64,000 nt of DNA from Oricola indica (GCF_019966595.1 NZ_JAINFJ010000001.1:806001-870000); one strand, 5' to 3'; shown: positions 44,406-53,937, numbered from the stretch's first letter. Numbers and translations: made by a program. Notes: generated by a model not told the origin, from the sequence alone.

Positions 44406-45112
44406 ACGAAAACGCAGATTCCGGCATCACAGATGATGCCCCCCACATCCTGATCGTCGACGACGACACCCGAATTCGCACATTGCTGACGGAATTTCTG
44501 TGCCAGAACGGCTACCGCGTCACCAGCGCGGCCACCGCCGAGGAAGCGCGCCGCAAGATCGCCGGCCTCGAATTCGATCTCCTGGTTCTCGACGTGATGA
44601 TGCCCGGCGAGAGCGGCGTGTCGCTGGCGCGCAACCTGCGCAAGGACGACAGCCAGGTGCCGATCCTGATGCTGACCGCCCGCTCGGACACCGAACAGCG
44701 CATCGAAGGCCTGGAAGCCGGCGCCGACGACTATCTTCCCAAGCCGTTCGACCCGCGCGAACTGCTTTTGCGGGTCGGCAATATCGTCAGGCGCGGCGCG
44801 CCCGCCTCCCAGCCCAAGATCGAGCAGATTGTCTTCGGCCCCTTCACCTTCGTGATCGGACGCCGCGAACTGAAGCGCAATGGCGAACTGGTTCATCTGA
44901 CCGACCGCGAGCAGGAGATCATGGTCCGGTTCGCGGAAAATGCAGGCGACACGATTCCGCGCCACGAGATGTTCGCCGAAGGCGCAGGCATCGGCGAGCG
45001 CACCATCGATGTGCAGATCAACCGCCTGCGCCGCAAGATCGAAGCGGATCCGGCCAATCCCCGTTATCTTCAAACCGTCCGTGGAATAGGCTACCGTCTC
45101 TCCATCGAATAA
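44402..45112 (+). CDS. petR: OmpR-family response regulator, PetR-like
   Basis: A 236-residue protein. The receiver domain has Asp20/Asp21, the phospho-acceptor Asp64 (LVLDVMMPGE), LTARSD and the Lys in LPKPFDP. The C-terminal winged helix ends INRLRRKIEADPANPRYLQT and VRGIGYRLSIE. It is translationally coupled to the MarR gene. A histidine kinase gene follows after 44 bases and is its probable partner. The bc1 genes lie in the same window but about 17 kb away. Confidence 0.85.
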   Translation: MNENADSGITDDAPHILIVDDDTRIRTLLTEFLCQNGYRVTSAATAEEARRKIAGLEFDLLVLDVMMPGESGVSLARNLRKDDSQVPILMLTARSDTEQRIEGLEAGADDYLPKPFDPRELLLRVGNIVRRGAPASQPKIEQIVFGPFTFVIGRRELKRNGELVHLTDREQEIMVRFAENAGDTIPRHEMFAEGAGIGERTIDVQINRLRRKIEADPANPRYLQTVRGIGYRLSIE

Positions 45113-45156
45113 CGAAACGGAACGGGTCGATCCCGTTCGAATGACAGACGGGCGGC

Positions 45157-46584
45157 ATGGCCACGGCAGACCTCGGCGAAAACCGGGTGAAGAGATCGCG
45201 CAGGCGCACAATGGCGCTACGCGTGCGTCGGCTTGTGCGCAATTCCTCAATCCAGTTGCGGCGCTTCCTCGGACGTTTCACCGGGTCGATGCCGCGCGGC
45301 CTCTATGCGCGCTCGCTGATCATCATCATCGCCCCGATGGTTCTGCTGCAGTCGGTCGTGGCCTTCGTGTTCATGGAGCGCCACTGGCAGACGGTCACCC
45401 AGCGCCTGTCGACCGCCGTGACGCGCGATATCGCGGCGATCATCGACATCATCGAGACCTATCCGCATGACGCGGAATACGAGGATGTCATCCGCATGGC
45501 GCGCGAGCGTCTCGCGCTGAACGTCGCCATCCTGCCGCCCGATCCGCTTCCCGCGCCCGCGCCGAAACCGTTCTTTTCGATTCTCGACCGCATTCTTTCG
45601 GAAGAAATCACCCGGCAGATCGGCAGACCCTTCTGGATCGACACGGTCGGCAACTCCAATCTCGTCGAAATCCGCATCCTGATGGAGGGCAAGGTGCTCC
45701 GGGTGCTGGCGCGGCGCAGCCAGGCCTACGCGTCCAACACGCATATCTTCCTGCTCTGGATGGTGGGGACGTCGCTCGTTCTTCTGTTCATCGCGATCCT
45801 GTTCCTGCGCAACCAGATCAGGCCGATCCAGAAACTCGCGGAGGCGGCCGAGAGTTTCGGCAAGGGACGCCCCCTGCCCGCCGATTTCCGCCCGCGCGGC
45901 GCCATCGAGGTCCGCCGCGCCAGCCTCGCCTTCATCCAGATGCGCGAACGCATCGAAAAGCAGATCGAGCAGCGCACGACCATGCTGAGCGGCGTCAGCC
46001 ACGACCTGCGCACCATCCTGACGCGCTTCAAGCTGCAACTCGCGCTCTCCGGCGACAAGAAGGTCAACGAGGCGCTCGAAAAGGACGTCGCCGACATGCA
46101 GTCCATGCTGGAGGGCTACCTGTCCTTCGCCAAGGGCGACGCGAAGGAGGAGACAGAGGAACTCGACCTCAACGAGGTTCTCGACAAGATCCGCGCCGAC
46201 GGAAAACTCTCCGGCAACACCGTCAAGACCAGCCTCATCGGCCGTCCGGATATCGTCGTGCGGCCCGGCGCCTTCTTGCGGCTTGTCACCAACCTGACCT
46301 CCAACGCTTTCCGCTACGCCGACCATGTCGATATCGTCGCCCGCAATTCAAAGGGCCGGCTGACCCTGACCATCGACGACAACGGACCCGGCATTCCCGA
46401 GGACCGGCGCGAGGATGTGTTCCGCCCCTTCTTCCGGCTCGACGAGGCGAGGAACCTGAACGAGAGCGGGACGGGCCTTGGTCTTTCAATCGCCCGCGAC
46501 ATCGCGCGCGGCCATGGCGGCGACATCGAACTCGACGACAGCCCGATGGGCGGCCTGCGTGCCGTCCTCCGCCTGCCGGTCTGA
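45157..46584 (+). CDS. sensor histidine kinase, EnvZ-like
   Basis: A 475-residue protein. Transmembrane helices at about 53-73 and 196-217 enclose a periplasmic sensor of about 120 residues. A HAMP region follows, then the H-box [10 protein letters not shown] with His282; the usual Pro is Ile here. The N-box reads [13 protein letters not shown], and the G-boxes DDNGPGIP and GTGLGLSIA. By family it phosphorylates the adjacent PetR-like regulator. The start could also be at 45211, since no strong ribosome site favours 45157. Confidence 0.85.
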   Translation: MATADLGENRVKRSRRRTMALRVRRLVRNSSIQLRRFLGRFTGSMPRGLYARSLIIIIAPMVLLQSVVAFVFMERHWQTVTQRLSTAVTRDIAAIIDIIETYPHDAEYEDVIRMARERLALNVAILPPDPLPAPAPKPFFSILDRILSEEITRQIGRPFWIDTVGNSNLVEIRILMEGKVLRVLARRSQAYASNTHIFLLWMVGTSLVLLFIAILFLRNQIRPIQKLAEAAESFGKGRPLPADFRPRGAIEVRRASLAFIQMRERIEKQIEQRTTMLSGVSHDLRTILTRFKLQLALSGDKKVNEALEKDVADMQSMLEGYLSFAKGDAKEETEELDLNEVLDKIRADGKLSGNTVKTSLIGRPDIVVRPGAFLRLVTNLTSNAFRYADHVDIVARNSKGRLTLTIDDNGPGIPEDRREDVFRPFFRLDEARNLNESGTGLGLSIARDIARGHGGDIELDDSPMGGLRAVLRLPV

Positions 46585-46594
46585 AGGAACCCTG

Positions 46595-47647
46595 ATGCGC
46601 AGCACAAAGGTCATCCATGTCGTTTCCTGCCATGCCGAGGGCGAGGTGGGAGACGTCATCGTCGGCGGTGTCGCGCCGCCGCCAGGCGACACGGTCTGGG
46701 ACCAGCGCAGATGGATCGCCGAGGACGAGACCTTGCGCAATTTCGTCCTGAACGAACCGCGCGGCGGGGTGTTCCGCCATGTGAACCTGCTCGTGCCCCC
46801 GAAGCATCCCGAGGCGCAGGCCGCGTGGATCATCATGGAGCCGGAAGACACGCCGCCCATGTCCGGCTCGAACTCCATCTGCGTCGCCACGGTGCTGCTC
46901 GACACCGGCATCGTCGCGATGCGGGAGCCGGTGACGGACATGGTGCTCGAGGCGCCGGGCGGCCTCGTGCGCGTCCGCGCCGACTGCGCGAACGGCAAGG
47001 CGGAACGGATCACGGTGGAGAACCTGCCCGCTTTCGTCGGCCTTGCCGGCGTGCCTCTCGAGGTCGCCGGCCTCGGCACGATCACGGTGGACACGGCGTT
47101 CGGTGGCGACAGCTTCGTGGTTGTCGACGCGGATGCCCTGGGATTATCGCTCGAACCCGCCGAGGCGCGCCATCTCGCCGAACTCGGCGTCCGGATCACC
47201 AACGCCGCCAATGACCGCTACGCCTTCGCCCATCCGGAACGCGCAGACTGGAAGCATCATTCCTTCTGCCTGTTCGCCGGCCCGATCGAACGCCGGGGTT
47301 CGTCGCTGAGGGCCAAATCGGTCGTGTCGATCCAGCCGGGCAAGCTCGACCGCTCGCCGACCGGCACCGCCGTCTCGGCCCGCATGGCGCTTCTTCACGC
47401 GCAAGGCGAGATGACGGAGGCGGACAGCTTCACCGGCGTTTCGATCATCGGCTCGGAATTCGAGGGGCGCATTCTCGGCACCACCCGCGTCGGCGACCTG
47501 CCGGCCATCCGCCCGCAGATCAGCGGACGCGCATGGATCACCGGCACCCATCAGCACATGCTGGACCCGGACGATCCCTGGCCCGCAGGCTACCGTGTCG
47601 CCGACACATGGCCGGGCCACGGGGAAGACAGAAAAAAGCAGGCCTAG
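46595..47647 (+). CDS. proline racemase superfamily protein with Ser/Thr in the two catalytic positions
   Basis: A 350-residue protein clearly of the proline racemase / hydroxyproline epimerase fold. The two active-site motifs read MSGSNSIC and [14 protein letters not shown]. Canonical racemases have Cys at both sites, and trans-3-hydroxyproline dehydratase has Thr at the second only. Ser at the first and Thr at the second therefore mark a distinct subgroup, and two-base racemisation is unlikely. The substrate is unknown. It follows the kinase gene by 10 bases and overlaps the csaA stop by four bases. Confidence 0.75.
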   Translation: MRSTKVIHVVSCHAEGEVGDVIVGGVAPPPGDTVWDQRRWIAEDETLRNFVLNEPRGGVFRHVNLLVPPKHPEAQAAWIIMEPEDTPPMSGSNSICVATVLLDTGIVAMREPVTDMVLEAPGGLVRVRADCANGKAERITVENLPAFVGLAGVPLEVAGLGTITVDTAFGGDSFVVVDADALGLSLEPAEARHLAELGVRITNAANDRYAFAHPERADWKHHSFCLFAGPIERRGSSLRAKSVVSIQPGKLDRSPTGTAVSARMALLHAQGEMTEADSFTGVSIIGSEFEGRILGTTRVGDLPAIRPQISGRAWITGTHQHMLDPDDPWPAGYRVADTWPGHGEDRKKQA

Positions 47648-48006
47648 AGAAGCCGCTTGCCGTTCGGCACGGTGTGGCCCGGTCCGGCCAGCACGACCGC
47701 GCCGTTCTCGTCGTGGAAACCGAGTGTCAGCACTTCCGAGCGGATCGGGCCGATCTGGCGCGGCGGGAAATTGACGACCGCCATCACCTGGCGGCCGATC
47801 AGCTCTTCCGGCTTGTAGTGCTCGGTGATCTGCGCCGACGATTTCTTCACGCCGATCTCGGGACCGAAATCGATCATCATCTTGATCGCCGGCTTGCGCG
47901 CCTCCGGAAACGGCTCGGCCTCGACGATCGTGCCGGTCCGGATATCGACCCGCAGATAATCGTCGAAACCTATCTCAGGCGCGAGCGCCTCGAGATCCTG
48001 TGCCAT
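47644..48006 (-). CDS. csaA: CsaA-type tRNA-binding-domain protein
   Basis: A 120-residue single-domain protein. [20 protein letters not shown] and [21 protein letters not shown] are the family landmarks. CsaA is a homodimer with an OB-fold reported to have chaperone-like activity. The ATG is at 48006, with GGGAGAT upstream. Its stop overlaps that of the convergent proline-racemase-family gene (TAG/TAG shared over four bases). The YbjN gene ends 12 bases upstream. Confidence 0.85.
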   Translation of the reverse strand: MAQDLEALAPEIGFDDYLRVDIRTGTIVEAEPFPEARKPAIKMMIDFGPEIGVKKSSAQITEHYKPEELIGRQVMAVVNFPPRQIGPIRSEVLTLGFHDENGAVVLAGPGHTVPNGKRLL

Positions 48007-48018
48007 CCATCATCTCCC

Positions 48019-48519
48019 TCAGGCTTCGCCCTGGGTCTCGAACATCGTGCTTTCCAGCGCTTCCTTCGCGGTCGCGCCCGACCACAGAACGAACTGGAAC
48101 GCCTGGTAGTAGGCTTCGCAGGTTTCGATGGCGCTCGACAGCATCACCTCGACCTGGGCCTCCGTCGGCTCCGCGCCGCCGGCCAGCAGAAGCGAGTGAC
48201 GGAACATCACGGCACCCTCCTTCTCCCAGAGGTCGAAATGCCCCATCAAAAGCTGCTCGTTGATCAGCGACAGCAGCCGCATCAGCTCGACGAAGCGGCT
48301 TTCATGGACCTTGACGTCGAAGCCGCAGGCGAAATGCAGCGACTCGAAGTCCTCCATCCATGCATAGGAGATGTGGTAGTTGGTCCAGTGCCCCGCGACC
48401 GCCACGGCGATCTCGTCGTCGCCGGTCCGTTCGAAATTCCAGTCATTCACGTGAGCGACCTGCTCGATCACATCGACGGGATGCGCGGCACGGTAATAAT
48501 CAAGCTCAATCAGGCTCAT
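48019..48519 (-). CDS. YbjN domain-containing protein
   Basis: A 166-residue acidic soluble protein. It has the type III secretion chaperone-like fold of YbjN, with FACGFDVKVHESRFVELMRL, LINEQLLMGHFDLWEKEGAV and a Glu-rich C-terminus. The role in rhizobia is unknown; it may be a sensory or chaperone-like protein. ATG at 48519 with TAGGAT upstream is preferred to the TTG at 48525. It is probably co-transcribed with csaA. Confidence 0.75.
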   Translation of the reverse strand: MSLIELDYYRAAHPVDVIEQVAHVNDWNFERTGDDEIAVAVAGHWTNYHISYAWMEDFESLHFACGFDVKVHESRFVELMRLLSLINEQLLMGHFDLWEKEGAVMFRHSLLLAGGAEPTEAQVEVMLSSAIETCEAYYQAFQFVLWSGATAKEALESTMFETQGEA

Positions 48520-48846
48520 TGCCAATCCTATTTTCGTTTCCCGCCCGAAGGCGGCGCTTTCAAAACCGGTTCAAGAGACGCGACACGGTTACGATGAAGG
48601 CGAACGAGTGCTGCAACGGACTGACGCGGCTGCGCTTACTTTCATTCGCATGGTACGAATCACTCAATAATTTCAGTCTATTGATCCGTGAGTCGCGGAA
48701 AAGCCCCCCCAACCCAAATCAGGTGTGGATAGGTTTCGGCGCGCGATTCCGGGGAGTCATTAACCGACTCTTAATCCTCGATTTTTTCGATGATTAAGAG
48801 GCGAAAAAAAATCACTGTGAATTTTAATTAAAGGCTCTGCCGCGGC
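48520..48846. other. 327-base intergenic region with an AT-rich hairpin
   Basis: This lies between the ubiK-type gene and the YbjN gene, both leftward. CTCTTAATC (48768-48776) pairs perfectly with GATTAAGAG (48792-48800), with a further TCGA/TCGA inside. An A-run follows on the plus strand. A CtrA-like core TTAA-N7-TTAA lies at 48760-48774, overlapping the hairpin. No credible ORF is present. Confidence 0.45.
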
Positions 48847-49107
48847 CTATTTGGCGGAATCGGCGAGTTTTTTCTCGAGTTCGGCGATACGCTTTGCCAG
48901 CGCTTCGTTCTCGTCGCGCGCCTTGATGGCCATCTCGCGCACGGCGTCGAACTCCTCGCGCTGGACGAGATCCATGCCGGCCAGGAACTTCTCCGCCTGG
49001 TGCTGGAAGGCTGTTTCCACCTCGCGGCGCATGCCTTGCGCGGTGCCGGCCATGTCGGTCATCAGGCGGGCAAAATCGTCCATAAACTTGTTCGGGCCAG
49101 TTGTCAT
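48847..49107 (-). CDS. ubiK: UbiK/BMFP-family coiled-coil protein
   Basis: An 86-residue protein. It begins MTTGPNKFMDDFARLMTDMA and ends in a Glu/Lys-rich coiled coil (NEALAKRIAELEKKLADSAK), the layout of the UbiK accessory factor for aerobic ubiquinone synthesis. The ATG at 49107 is natural. It is divergent from lgt with 118 bases between. The family assignment rests on layout, so the symbol is moderately sure. Confidence 0.75.
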   Translation of the reverse strand: MTTGPNKFMDDFARLMTDMAGTAQGMRREVETAFQHQAEKFLAGMDLVQREEFDAVREMAIKARDENEALAKRIAELEKKLADSAK

Positions 49108-49225
49108 GGCGGCTACTCCCGTGTTCAAGACAATAGGTATTGCCGCGCCCGGCGCATTGCAAGCCGGCGAAAGCATGACCGCCATTTCGTCCGGCAGAAC
49201 GCCCGCCAAAGAGAAACTGGATCCG

Positions 49226-50062
49226 ATGTTTTCCCCTGCATTGAGCCAACTCGCCATCGCCTTCCCGGACATCGATCCGATCATCGTGCAATTCGGCCCG
49301 CTCGCCATCCGCTGGTACTCGCTCGCCTATATCGTCGGCATCGTGCTCGGCTGGCTCTATGCCCGCAGGATCGTCCGCAATGAACGGATTTGGGGCGGCA
49401 AGGCCCCGGTTTCCGTTCCCGACCTGGACGATTTCCTGCTCTGGGCGACCATCGGCATCATCGTCGGCGGACGGCTGGGCTTCGTGCTGTTCTACGACCT
49501 GCCTCTCTATCTGGAGGAACCGTCCCGCATTCTCCAGACTTGGCAGGGCGGCATGTCCTTCCACGGCGGTCTGATCGGCACGACGGTCGCCATGTTCGCC
49601 TTCGCATGGCGGCGCGGCCTGCCGGTCTGGAGCCTGATCGACATCGTCTCCGCCGTCGTGCCGATCGGCCTGTTCTTCGGGCGGGTCGCCAATTTCATCA
49701 ATTCGGAGCTGTGGGGCCGCCCGAGCGACGTGCCCTGGGCCGTCGTCTTCCCCACGGGGGGCGACATCGCCCGCCATCCGAGCCAGCTTTACGAGGCGGC
49801 GCTGGAAGGCCTTGTCCTGCTGCTCGTCTTGCGCCTGTGCACCCACACCTTTCTGAAGCTGAGATCGCCACGTTTCGTCACCGGCGTCTTCATCGCCGGC
49901 TATGGCGCGGCGCGTACCTTCGTCGAGTTCTACCGCGAACCCGACTTCCAGATCGGCTACCTCTATGGCGGCTGGCTGACCATGGGCATGGTGCTGTCGA
50001 TCCCGATGATCCTTCTCGGCCTCGCGCTCGTCGCCACAGCGAGAAAACCCGCCGCGCAATGA
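49226..50062 (+). CDS. lgt: prolipoprotein diacylglyceryl transferase
   Basis: A 278-residue inner-membrane protein with seven helices. The family signature GRVANFINSELWGRPS is present, together with GGRLGFVLFYD, HGGLIG and HPSQLYEAALEG. It attaches diacylglycerol to the lipobox cysteine of prolipoproteins. I chose the ATG at 49226; an upstream in-frame ATG at 49175 would add a polar extension. It is followed by a methyltransferase gene with an ATGA overlap. Confidence 0.95.
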   Translation: MFSPALSQLAIAFPDIDPIIVQFGPLAIRWYSLAYIVGIVLGWLYARRIVRNERIWGGKAPVSVPDLDDFLLWATIGIIVGGRLGFVLFYDLPLYLEEPSRILQTWQGGMSFHGGLIGTTVAMFAFAWRRGLPVWSLIDIVSAVVPIGLFFGRVANFINSELWGRPSDVPWAVVFPTGGDIARHPSQLYEAALEGLVLLLVLRLCTHTFLKLRSPRFVTGVFIAGYGAARTFVEFYREPDFQIGYLYGGWLTMGMVLSIPMILLGLALVATARKPAAQ

Positions 50063-51147
50063 GCACCGATCTCGCGACCCGGATACGCCGCCTGATCCGC
50101 GCATCGGGGCCGATCCCCGTCTCGGACTACATGGCGACCTGCCTGTTCGACCCGCAGGGCGGTTATTATGCGACGCATGAGCCCTTCGGCGCGGAGGGGG
50201 ATTTCGTCACCGCGCCAGAGATCAGCCAGATGTTCGGCGAAATCGTCGGCGCGTGGCTCGTTCATGCCTGGCGCAGCCTCGGTCGCCCCGCCCCTTTCCT
50301 GCTGGCCGAGATGGGGCCCGGACGCGGCACGCTGATGCGCGACATCCTGCGCACCGCCCGCATCGATCCGGCATTCATGGAGGCCGCCCGGCTTCACCTG
50401 ATCGAGACCAGCCCGCGCCTGCGCGCAATCCAGCGCGAAACACTCGGGCCCCACGCCGCGCAATGTGAATGGCATGACGACCTCGCCTCCCTGCCCCACG
50501 CGCCGCTTTTCCTCGTCGCCAACGAATTGTTCGACGCCGTGCCCGTGCGCCAGATCGTCAAGACGGGCGGGACATGGCGCGAAAGGCTGGTCGGCCTCGA
50601 TGACGCGGAGGGCTTCGCCTTCGTCGCGGGCGCGCCGCTGGCCGATCTGTCGATCCTGCCCGATGGAGCCGACACGGCGCGGGACGGTGCGATCTTCGAG
50701 TTCGCACCCGCCCGCGAAGCGATCGCCGCGCGGATCGGCGCGCAGCTGAAAGACCACGGAGGCACCGCACTGATCGTGGATTACGGCCACACCCGGTCCG
50801 GCTTCGCGGATACGCTGCAAGCCCTGCGCGCGCATCGCTATGTCCCGGTCTTCGAGACGCCCGGCCGCGCCGACATCACCAGCCATGTCGATTTTCAGGC
50901 GATCGCCGACGCCGCGAAGATGGCCGGTGCGCATGCCATGCCCGCGATGATGCAGGGCGATTTCCTCCTGTCGCTCGGGCTCGCGGAAAGGGCTGGCGCT
51001 CTGGGCCGCGACAAGGACGAATCGACGCAAGCGGCCATCCGCACCGCCGCCACGCGGCTCGCCGGAACCGGCGAAGGCGAAATGGGCAGCCTGTTCAAGG
51101 TCTTGTGCCTGACGGGCGAACCGGCGACCCTGCCGCCCTTCGGGTAA
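50059..51147 (+). CDS. SAM-dependent methyltransferase, NDUFAF7-like
   Basis: A 362-residue protein. It has the characteristic FDPQGGYYATHEPFGAEGDF and VTAPEISQMFGEIVGAW start, the SAM motif LLAEMGPGRGTLMRD, and FLVANELFDAVPVRQ. The mitochondrial homologue dimethylates an arginine of the complex I subunit NDUFS2. In bacteria the target is likely the corresponding NuoD subunit, but that is inference. Translationally coupled to lgt. Confidence 0.85.
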   Translation: MSTDLATRIRRLIRASGPIPVSDYMATCLFDPQGGYYATHEPFGAEGDFVTAPEISQMFGEIVGAWLVHAWRSLGRPAPFLLAEMGPGRGTLMRDILRTARIDPAFMEAARLHLIETSPRLRAIQRETLGPHAAQCEWHDDLASLPHAPLFLVANELFDAVPVRQIVKTGGTWRERLVGLDDAEGFAFVAGAPLADLSILPDGADTARDGAIFEFAPAREAIAARIGAQLKDHGGTALIVDYGHTRSGFADTLQALRAHRYVPVFETPGRADITSHVDFQAIADAAKMAGAHAMPAMMQGDFLLSLGLAERAGALGRDKDESTQAAIRTAATRLAGTGEGEMGSLFKVLCLTGEPATLPPFG

Positions 51148-51219
51148 GCGCGCGCATTCGTCTTGTTGACATGGTCATGAAGCTGAAACAGGGTGCCTGC
51201 GGCGGAGCAAGCATAATCC

Positions 51220-52014
51220 ATGAACGATGAAACCCGGGACGCGGTGCGACCGATCCGATCCGAACGTCTGTCCGGCATTCCCAATGTCCGGCACGGGTTT
51301 TTCACCCGCGAGGGCGGCGTTTCGCAGGGGATCTATGCCGGCCTGAATGTCGGCCTTGGCTCCGATGACGACCCCTCACTGATTCGCGAAAATCGCGAGC
51401 GCGTCGCCGGCTGGCTTGGCCGGCCGGGTCAGCCGCTGTCGACGCCGCACCAGGTTCATTCGCCCGATGTGGTGACAATCTCCGAACCGATACCCGAAGA
51501 CGCCCGCCCGAAGGCGGATGCGGTCGTCACCGCGACGCCGGGCGTTGTCGTCGGCGTCCTGACCGCCGATTGCGGGCCGATCCTGTTCGCCGACGACGCC
51601 GGCAAGGTCGTCGCCGCAGCCCATGCCGGCTGGAAGGGCGCGCTGGGCGGCGTGATCGAGAACACGGTCGACGCGATGGTCGAGGCCGGGGCGCAACGCG
51701 ACGCCATACGCGCCGTGCTCGGACCGTCCATCTCCGGCGAAAACTACGAGGTCGGGCCCGAATTCGAGGCGCGATTCCGCGCCGCAGACGCGGCGAACGC
51801 GCAGTTCTTCACACCTTCCGGGCGCGAAGGGCATTTCATGTTCGACCTTCCCGCCTATACGATCATGCGGTTGCGCAACGCGGGCGTCGATGCGGACCAG
51901 ATCGGCCGTTGCACCTATTCGGACGAGACCCTGTTCTATTCGTATCGGCGGACAACACACCGCCGCGAGCCCGACTACGGGCGCCAGATATCCGCAATTG
52001 TGTTGAGTAACTGA
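51220..52014 (+). CDS. pgeF: peptidoglycan editing factor PgeF (YfiH/DUF152 family)
   Basis: A 264-residue protein. The zinc ligands His80 (PHQVHS), Cys118 (TADCGP) and His135 (AHAGWKG) are present. The start RHGFFTREGGVSQGIYAGLN is typical. PgeF family enzymes act on L-Ser-containing muropeptides so that L-Ala is kept in peptidoglycan precursors. Older names call it a polyphenol oxidase or laccase. It lies 33 bases before the M24 protein gene. Confidence 0.9.
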   Translation: MNDETRDAVRPIRSERLSGIPNVRHGFFTREGGVSQGIYAGLNVGLGSDDDPSLIRENRERVAGWLGRPGQPLSTPHQVHSPDVVTISEPIPEDARPKADAVVTATPGVVVGVLTADCGPILFADDAGKVVAAAHAGWKGALGGVIENTVDAMVEAGAQRDAIRAVLGPSISGENYEVGPEFEARFRAADAANAQFFTPSGREGHFMFDLPAYTIMRLRNAGVDADQIGRCTYSDETLFYSYRRTTHRREPDYGRQISAIVLSN

Positions 52015-52047
52015 CTGACTTCGCTTCACGGCATGAGGAGACGCCTT

Positions 52048-53199
52048 ATGGCACTGCATTTTGACGAGCAGGAATTCGAGGACCGCAAAACGCGCCTTCT
52101 TGGAGAGATGAAAGCCGCGAAGCTGGATGCCATTCTGCTCTTCGCACAGGAGAGCATGTATTGGCTGACCGGCTACGACACGTTCGGCTTCTGCTTCTTC
52201 CAGTGCATGATCGTGGAAAAATCCGGCGACGTGTCGCTGCTGACCCGCTCCGCCGATCTGCGCCAGGCCCGTCACACCTCCAATGTCGAGACCATCGTCG
52301 TGTGGGAGGACCGCGCCCAGGCCAATCCCGCGCGCGAATTGCGCGATCTTCTGTCCGACCGCGACCTTCTGGGCGCGCGCATCGGCATCGAATACGACAC
52401 GCAGGGCCTGACCGCATTCAACGGACGGCGCGTCGATGACGCGCTCAGCACCTTCGCCACGCTGGAGGACGCATCGCGCATCGTTCCCAACCTGCGCGCG
52501 GTGAAATCCGAGGCGGAAATCAAATATGTGCGCAAGGCCGGCAAGCTCGCCGACGACGCCCTGACCGCCGCGCTGCCGCTCATCAAGCAGGGCACGGACG
52601 AAAGCGCCATTCTCGCCGCCATGCAGGGCGCGGTCTTCGAGGGCGGCGGCGACTATCCCGGCAATGAGTTCATCATCGGCTCGGGCGAGGACGCCCTCCT
52701 CTGCCGCTACAAGTCGGGCCGGCGCAAACTGACCAAGAACGACCAGCTCACGCTCGAATGGGCCGGCGTCTACCGCCACTACCATGTCGCGATGATGCGC
52801 ACCGCGCTGACGGGCAAACCCTCCGAGCGCCATCTCGAGCTCTACGAAGCCGCGAAAAGCGCGCTTCTGGCCTGTGAGGAGGCGATGGTTCCGGGCAACA
52901 CTTTCGGCGACGTTTTCGACGCCCACGCCAAGGCAATGGCGGCCGCCGACCTGACCCGTCACCGGCTGAACGCCTGCGGCTATTCGCTCGGCGCGCGTTT
53001 CACGCCCTCATGGATGGACCGGCCTATGTTCTACGCCGCCAATCCCGCTATCATCGAGCCGAACATGGTGCTGTTCGCCCACATGATCATCGCGGATTCG
53101 GAGAGCGGTACGGCCATGACGCTCGGCCAGACCTACCTGACCACGGAAAATTCGCCTGAATGCCTTTCCCGCCACAACCTTGATTTGATTGTCGGTTAG
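52048..53199 (+). CDS. M24-family (Xaa-Pro peptidase/creatinase-fold) protein lacking metal ligands
   Basis: A 383-residue protein with an N-terminal creatinase-like domain (LLGEMKAAKLDAILLFAQES and YWLTGYDTFGFCFF) and a pita-bread C-terminal domain. Metal-site positions differ from the metallopeptidases: LEWAGVYRHYHVAMMRT has Glu and His where DxG...DxTRT is normal, GYSLGARF stands for GHGIG, and LFAHMII replaces the VEPG-type Glu strand. It resembles the metal-free creatinase/ectoine-hydrolase side of the family. GAGGAGA lies 6 bases before the ATG at 52048. The substrate is unknown. Confidence 0.75.
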   Translation: MALHFDEQEFEDRKTRLLGEMKAAKLDAILLFAQESMYWLTGYDTFGFCFFQCMIVEKSGDVSLLTRSADLRQARHTSNVETIVVWEDRAQANPARELRDLLSDRDLLGARIGIEYDTQGLTAFNGRRVDDALSTFATLEDASRIVPNLRAVKSEAEIKYVRKAGKLADDALTAALPLIKQGTDESAILAAMQGAVFEGGGDYPGNEFIIGSGEDALLCRYKSGRRKLTKNDQLTLEWAGVYRHYHVAMMRTALTGKPSERHLELYEAAKSALLACEEAMVPGNTFGDVFDAHAKAMAAADLTRHRLNACGYSLGARFTPSWMDRPMFYAANPAIIEPNMVLFAHMIIADSESGTAMTLGQTYLTTENSPECLSRHNLDLIVG

Positions 53200-53254
53200 G
53201 GTAAAGGGATCAGGGACAGGGAAAACAGCGCGTAAAGCGCGTGAAAGGGGCTGA

Positions 53255-53845
53255 ATGACGGGGATCCTGCCACGACTGGCCGGCATCATGTGCCTGCTGT
53301 TCATCGTCGCCGGCTGCACCGGCGCGGACAGCACGTTCGGGTTCGGCAAGCAGCAAAACGACCAGGAAGCCACCTCGAACGCCGAGTTCCCCCAGCTTTC
53401 CGATCCCGGCGCGCCGGGGACAACGCCCGGCACGGCCCAGCCCGCCGCCGGACCCGTATCCGCCCGTGTCTATTTCGCGCCCGTCGTCGGCGCTCCGGTC
53501 GAACTGATCCAGGCGATGTCGCGTCGGCTCGTCACCGTCGGCTCGGCCAATGGCGTTAGCCTGGTCGCGGCCGGCACGCCCGGCATGACGCACGAGATCA
53601 AGGGCTATTTCTCCGCCTTTACCGAAAACGGGGCGACAACCGTCATCCATGTCTGGGACGTGGTTTCGCCGAGCGGCCAGCGCGTCCATCGTATCCAGGG
53701 GCAGGAATCGGTTCCCGGCGCGACGTCCGACCCATGGGCATCCGTCACGCCGGAGGCCATGGAAGCGATCGCCGACAAGATCATGGCGCAGTATGTCCTC
53801 TGGCTTCGGAGCGCCGCCCAGCCCGCGCCGCAACCACCCGCGTGA
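53255..53845 (+). CDS. hypothetical lipoprotein
   Basis: A 196-residue protein with a lipobox (IVAGC, Cys21) and a Pro/Gly/Thr-rich linker (about residues 45-70). A compact domain with LVTVGSANGVSLVAAGTPGM and VIHVWDVVSPSGQRVHRIQG follows. It is known only as a type of conserved rhizobial lipoprotein. It precedes prs by 121 bases, but a palindrome between them suggests prs has its own promoter. Confidence 0.65.
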   Translation: MTGILPRLAGIMCLLFIVAGCTGADSTFGFGKQQNDQEATSNAEFPQLSDPGAPGTTPGTAQPAAGPVSARVYFAPVVGAPVELIQAMSRRLVTVGSANGVSLVAAGTPGMTHEIKGYFSAFTENGATTVIHVWDVVSPSGQRVHRIQGQESVPGATSDPWASVTPEAMEAIADKIMAQYVLWLRSAAQPAPQPPA

Positions 53846-53896
53846 GCGGGCTGAAAACAATCTCTCCGCTTTTTTGCGGTGCGAAACCGCACACAC

Positions 53897-53913
53897 GCCT
53901 TGCAATGCAAGGC
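53897..53913. promoter_or_regulatory. 17-base palindrome upstream of prs
   Basis: GCCTTGCA-A-TGCAAGGC is perfectly symmetrical with 8-base arms. It lies 53 bases before the prs start and is a good candidate operator. Confidence 0.5.
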
Positions 53914-53937
53914 CATGGCTGTAAAACCCGCGCCAAG

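Noticed and set aside
48603-48797. Small plus-strand frame in the ubiK-YbjN gap
   Set aside because: No ribosome site, no family resemblance, and it ends inside the AT-rich hairpin.
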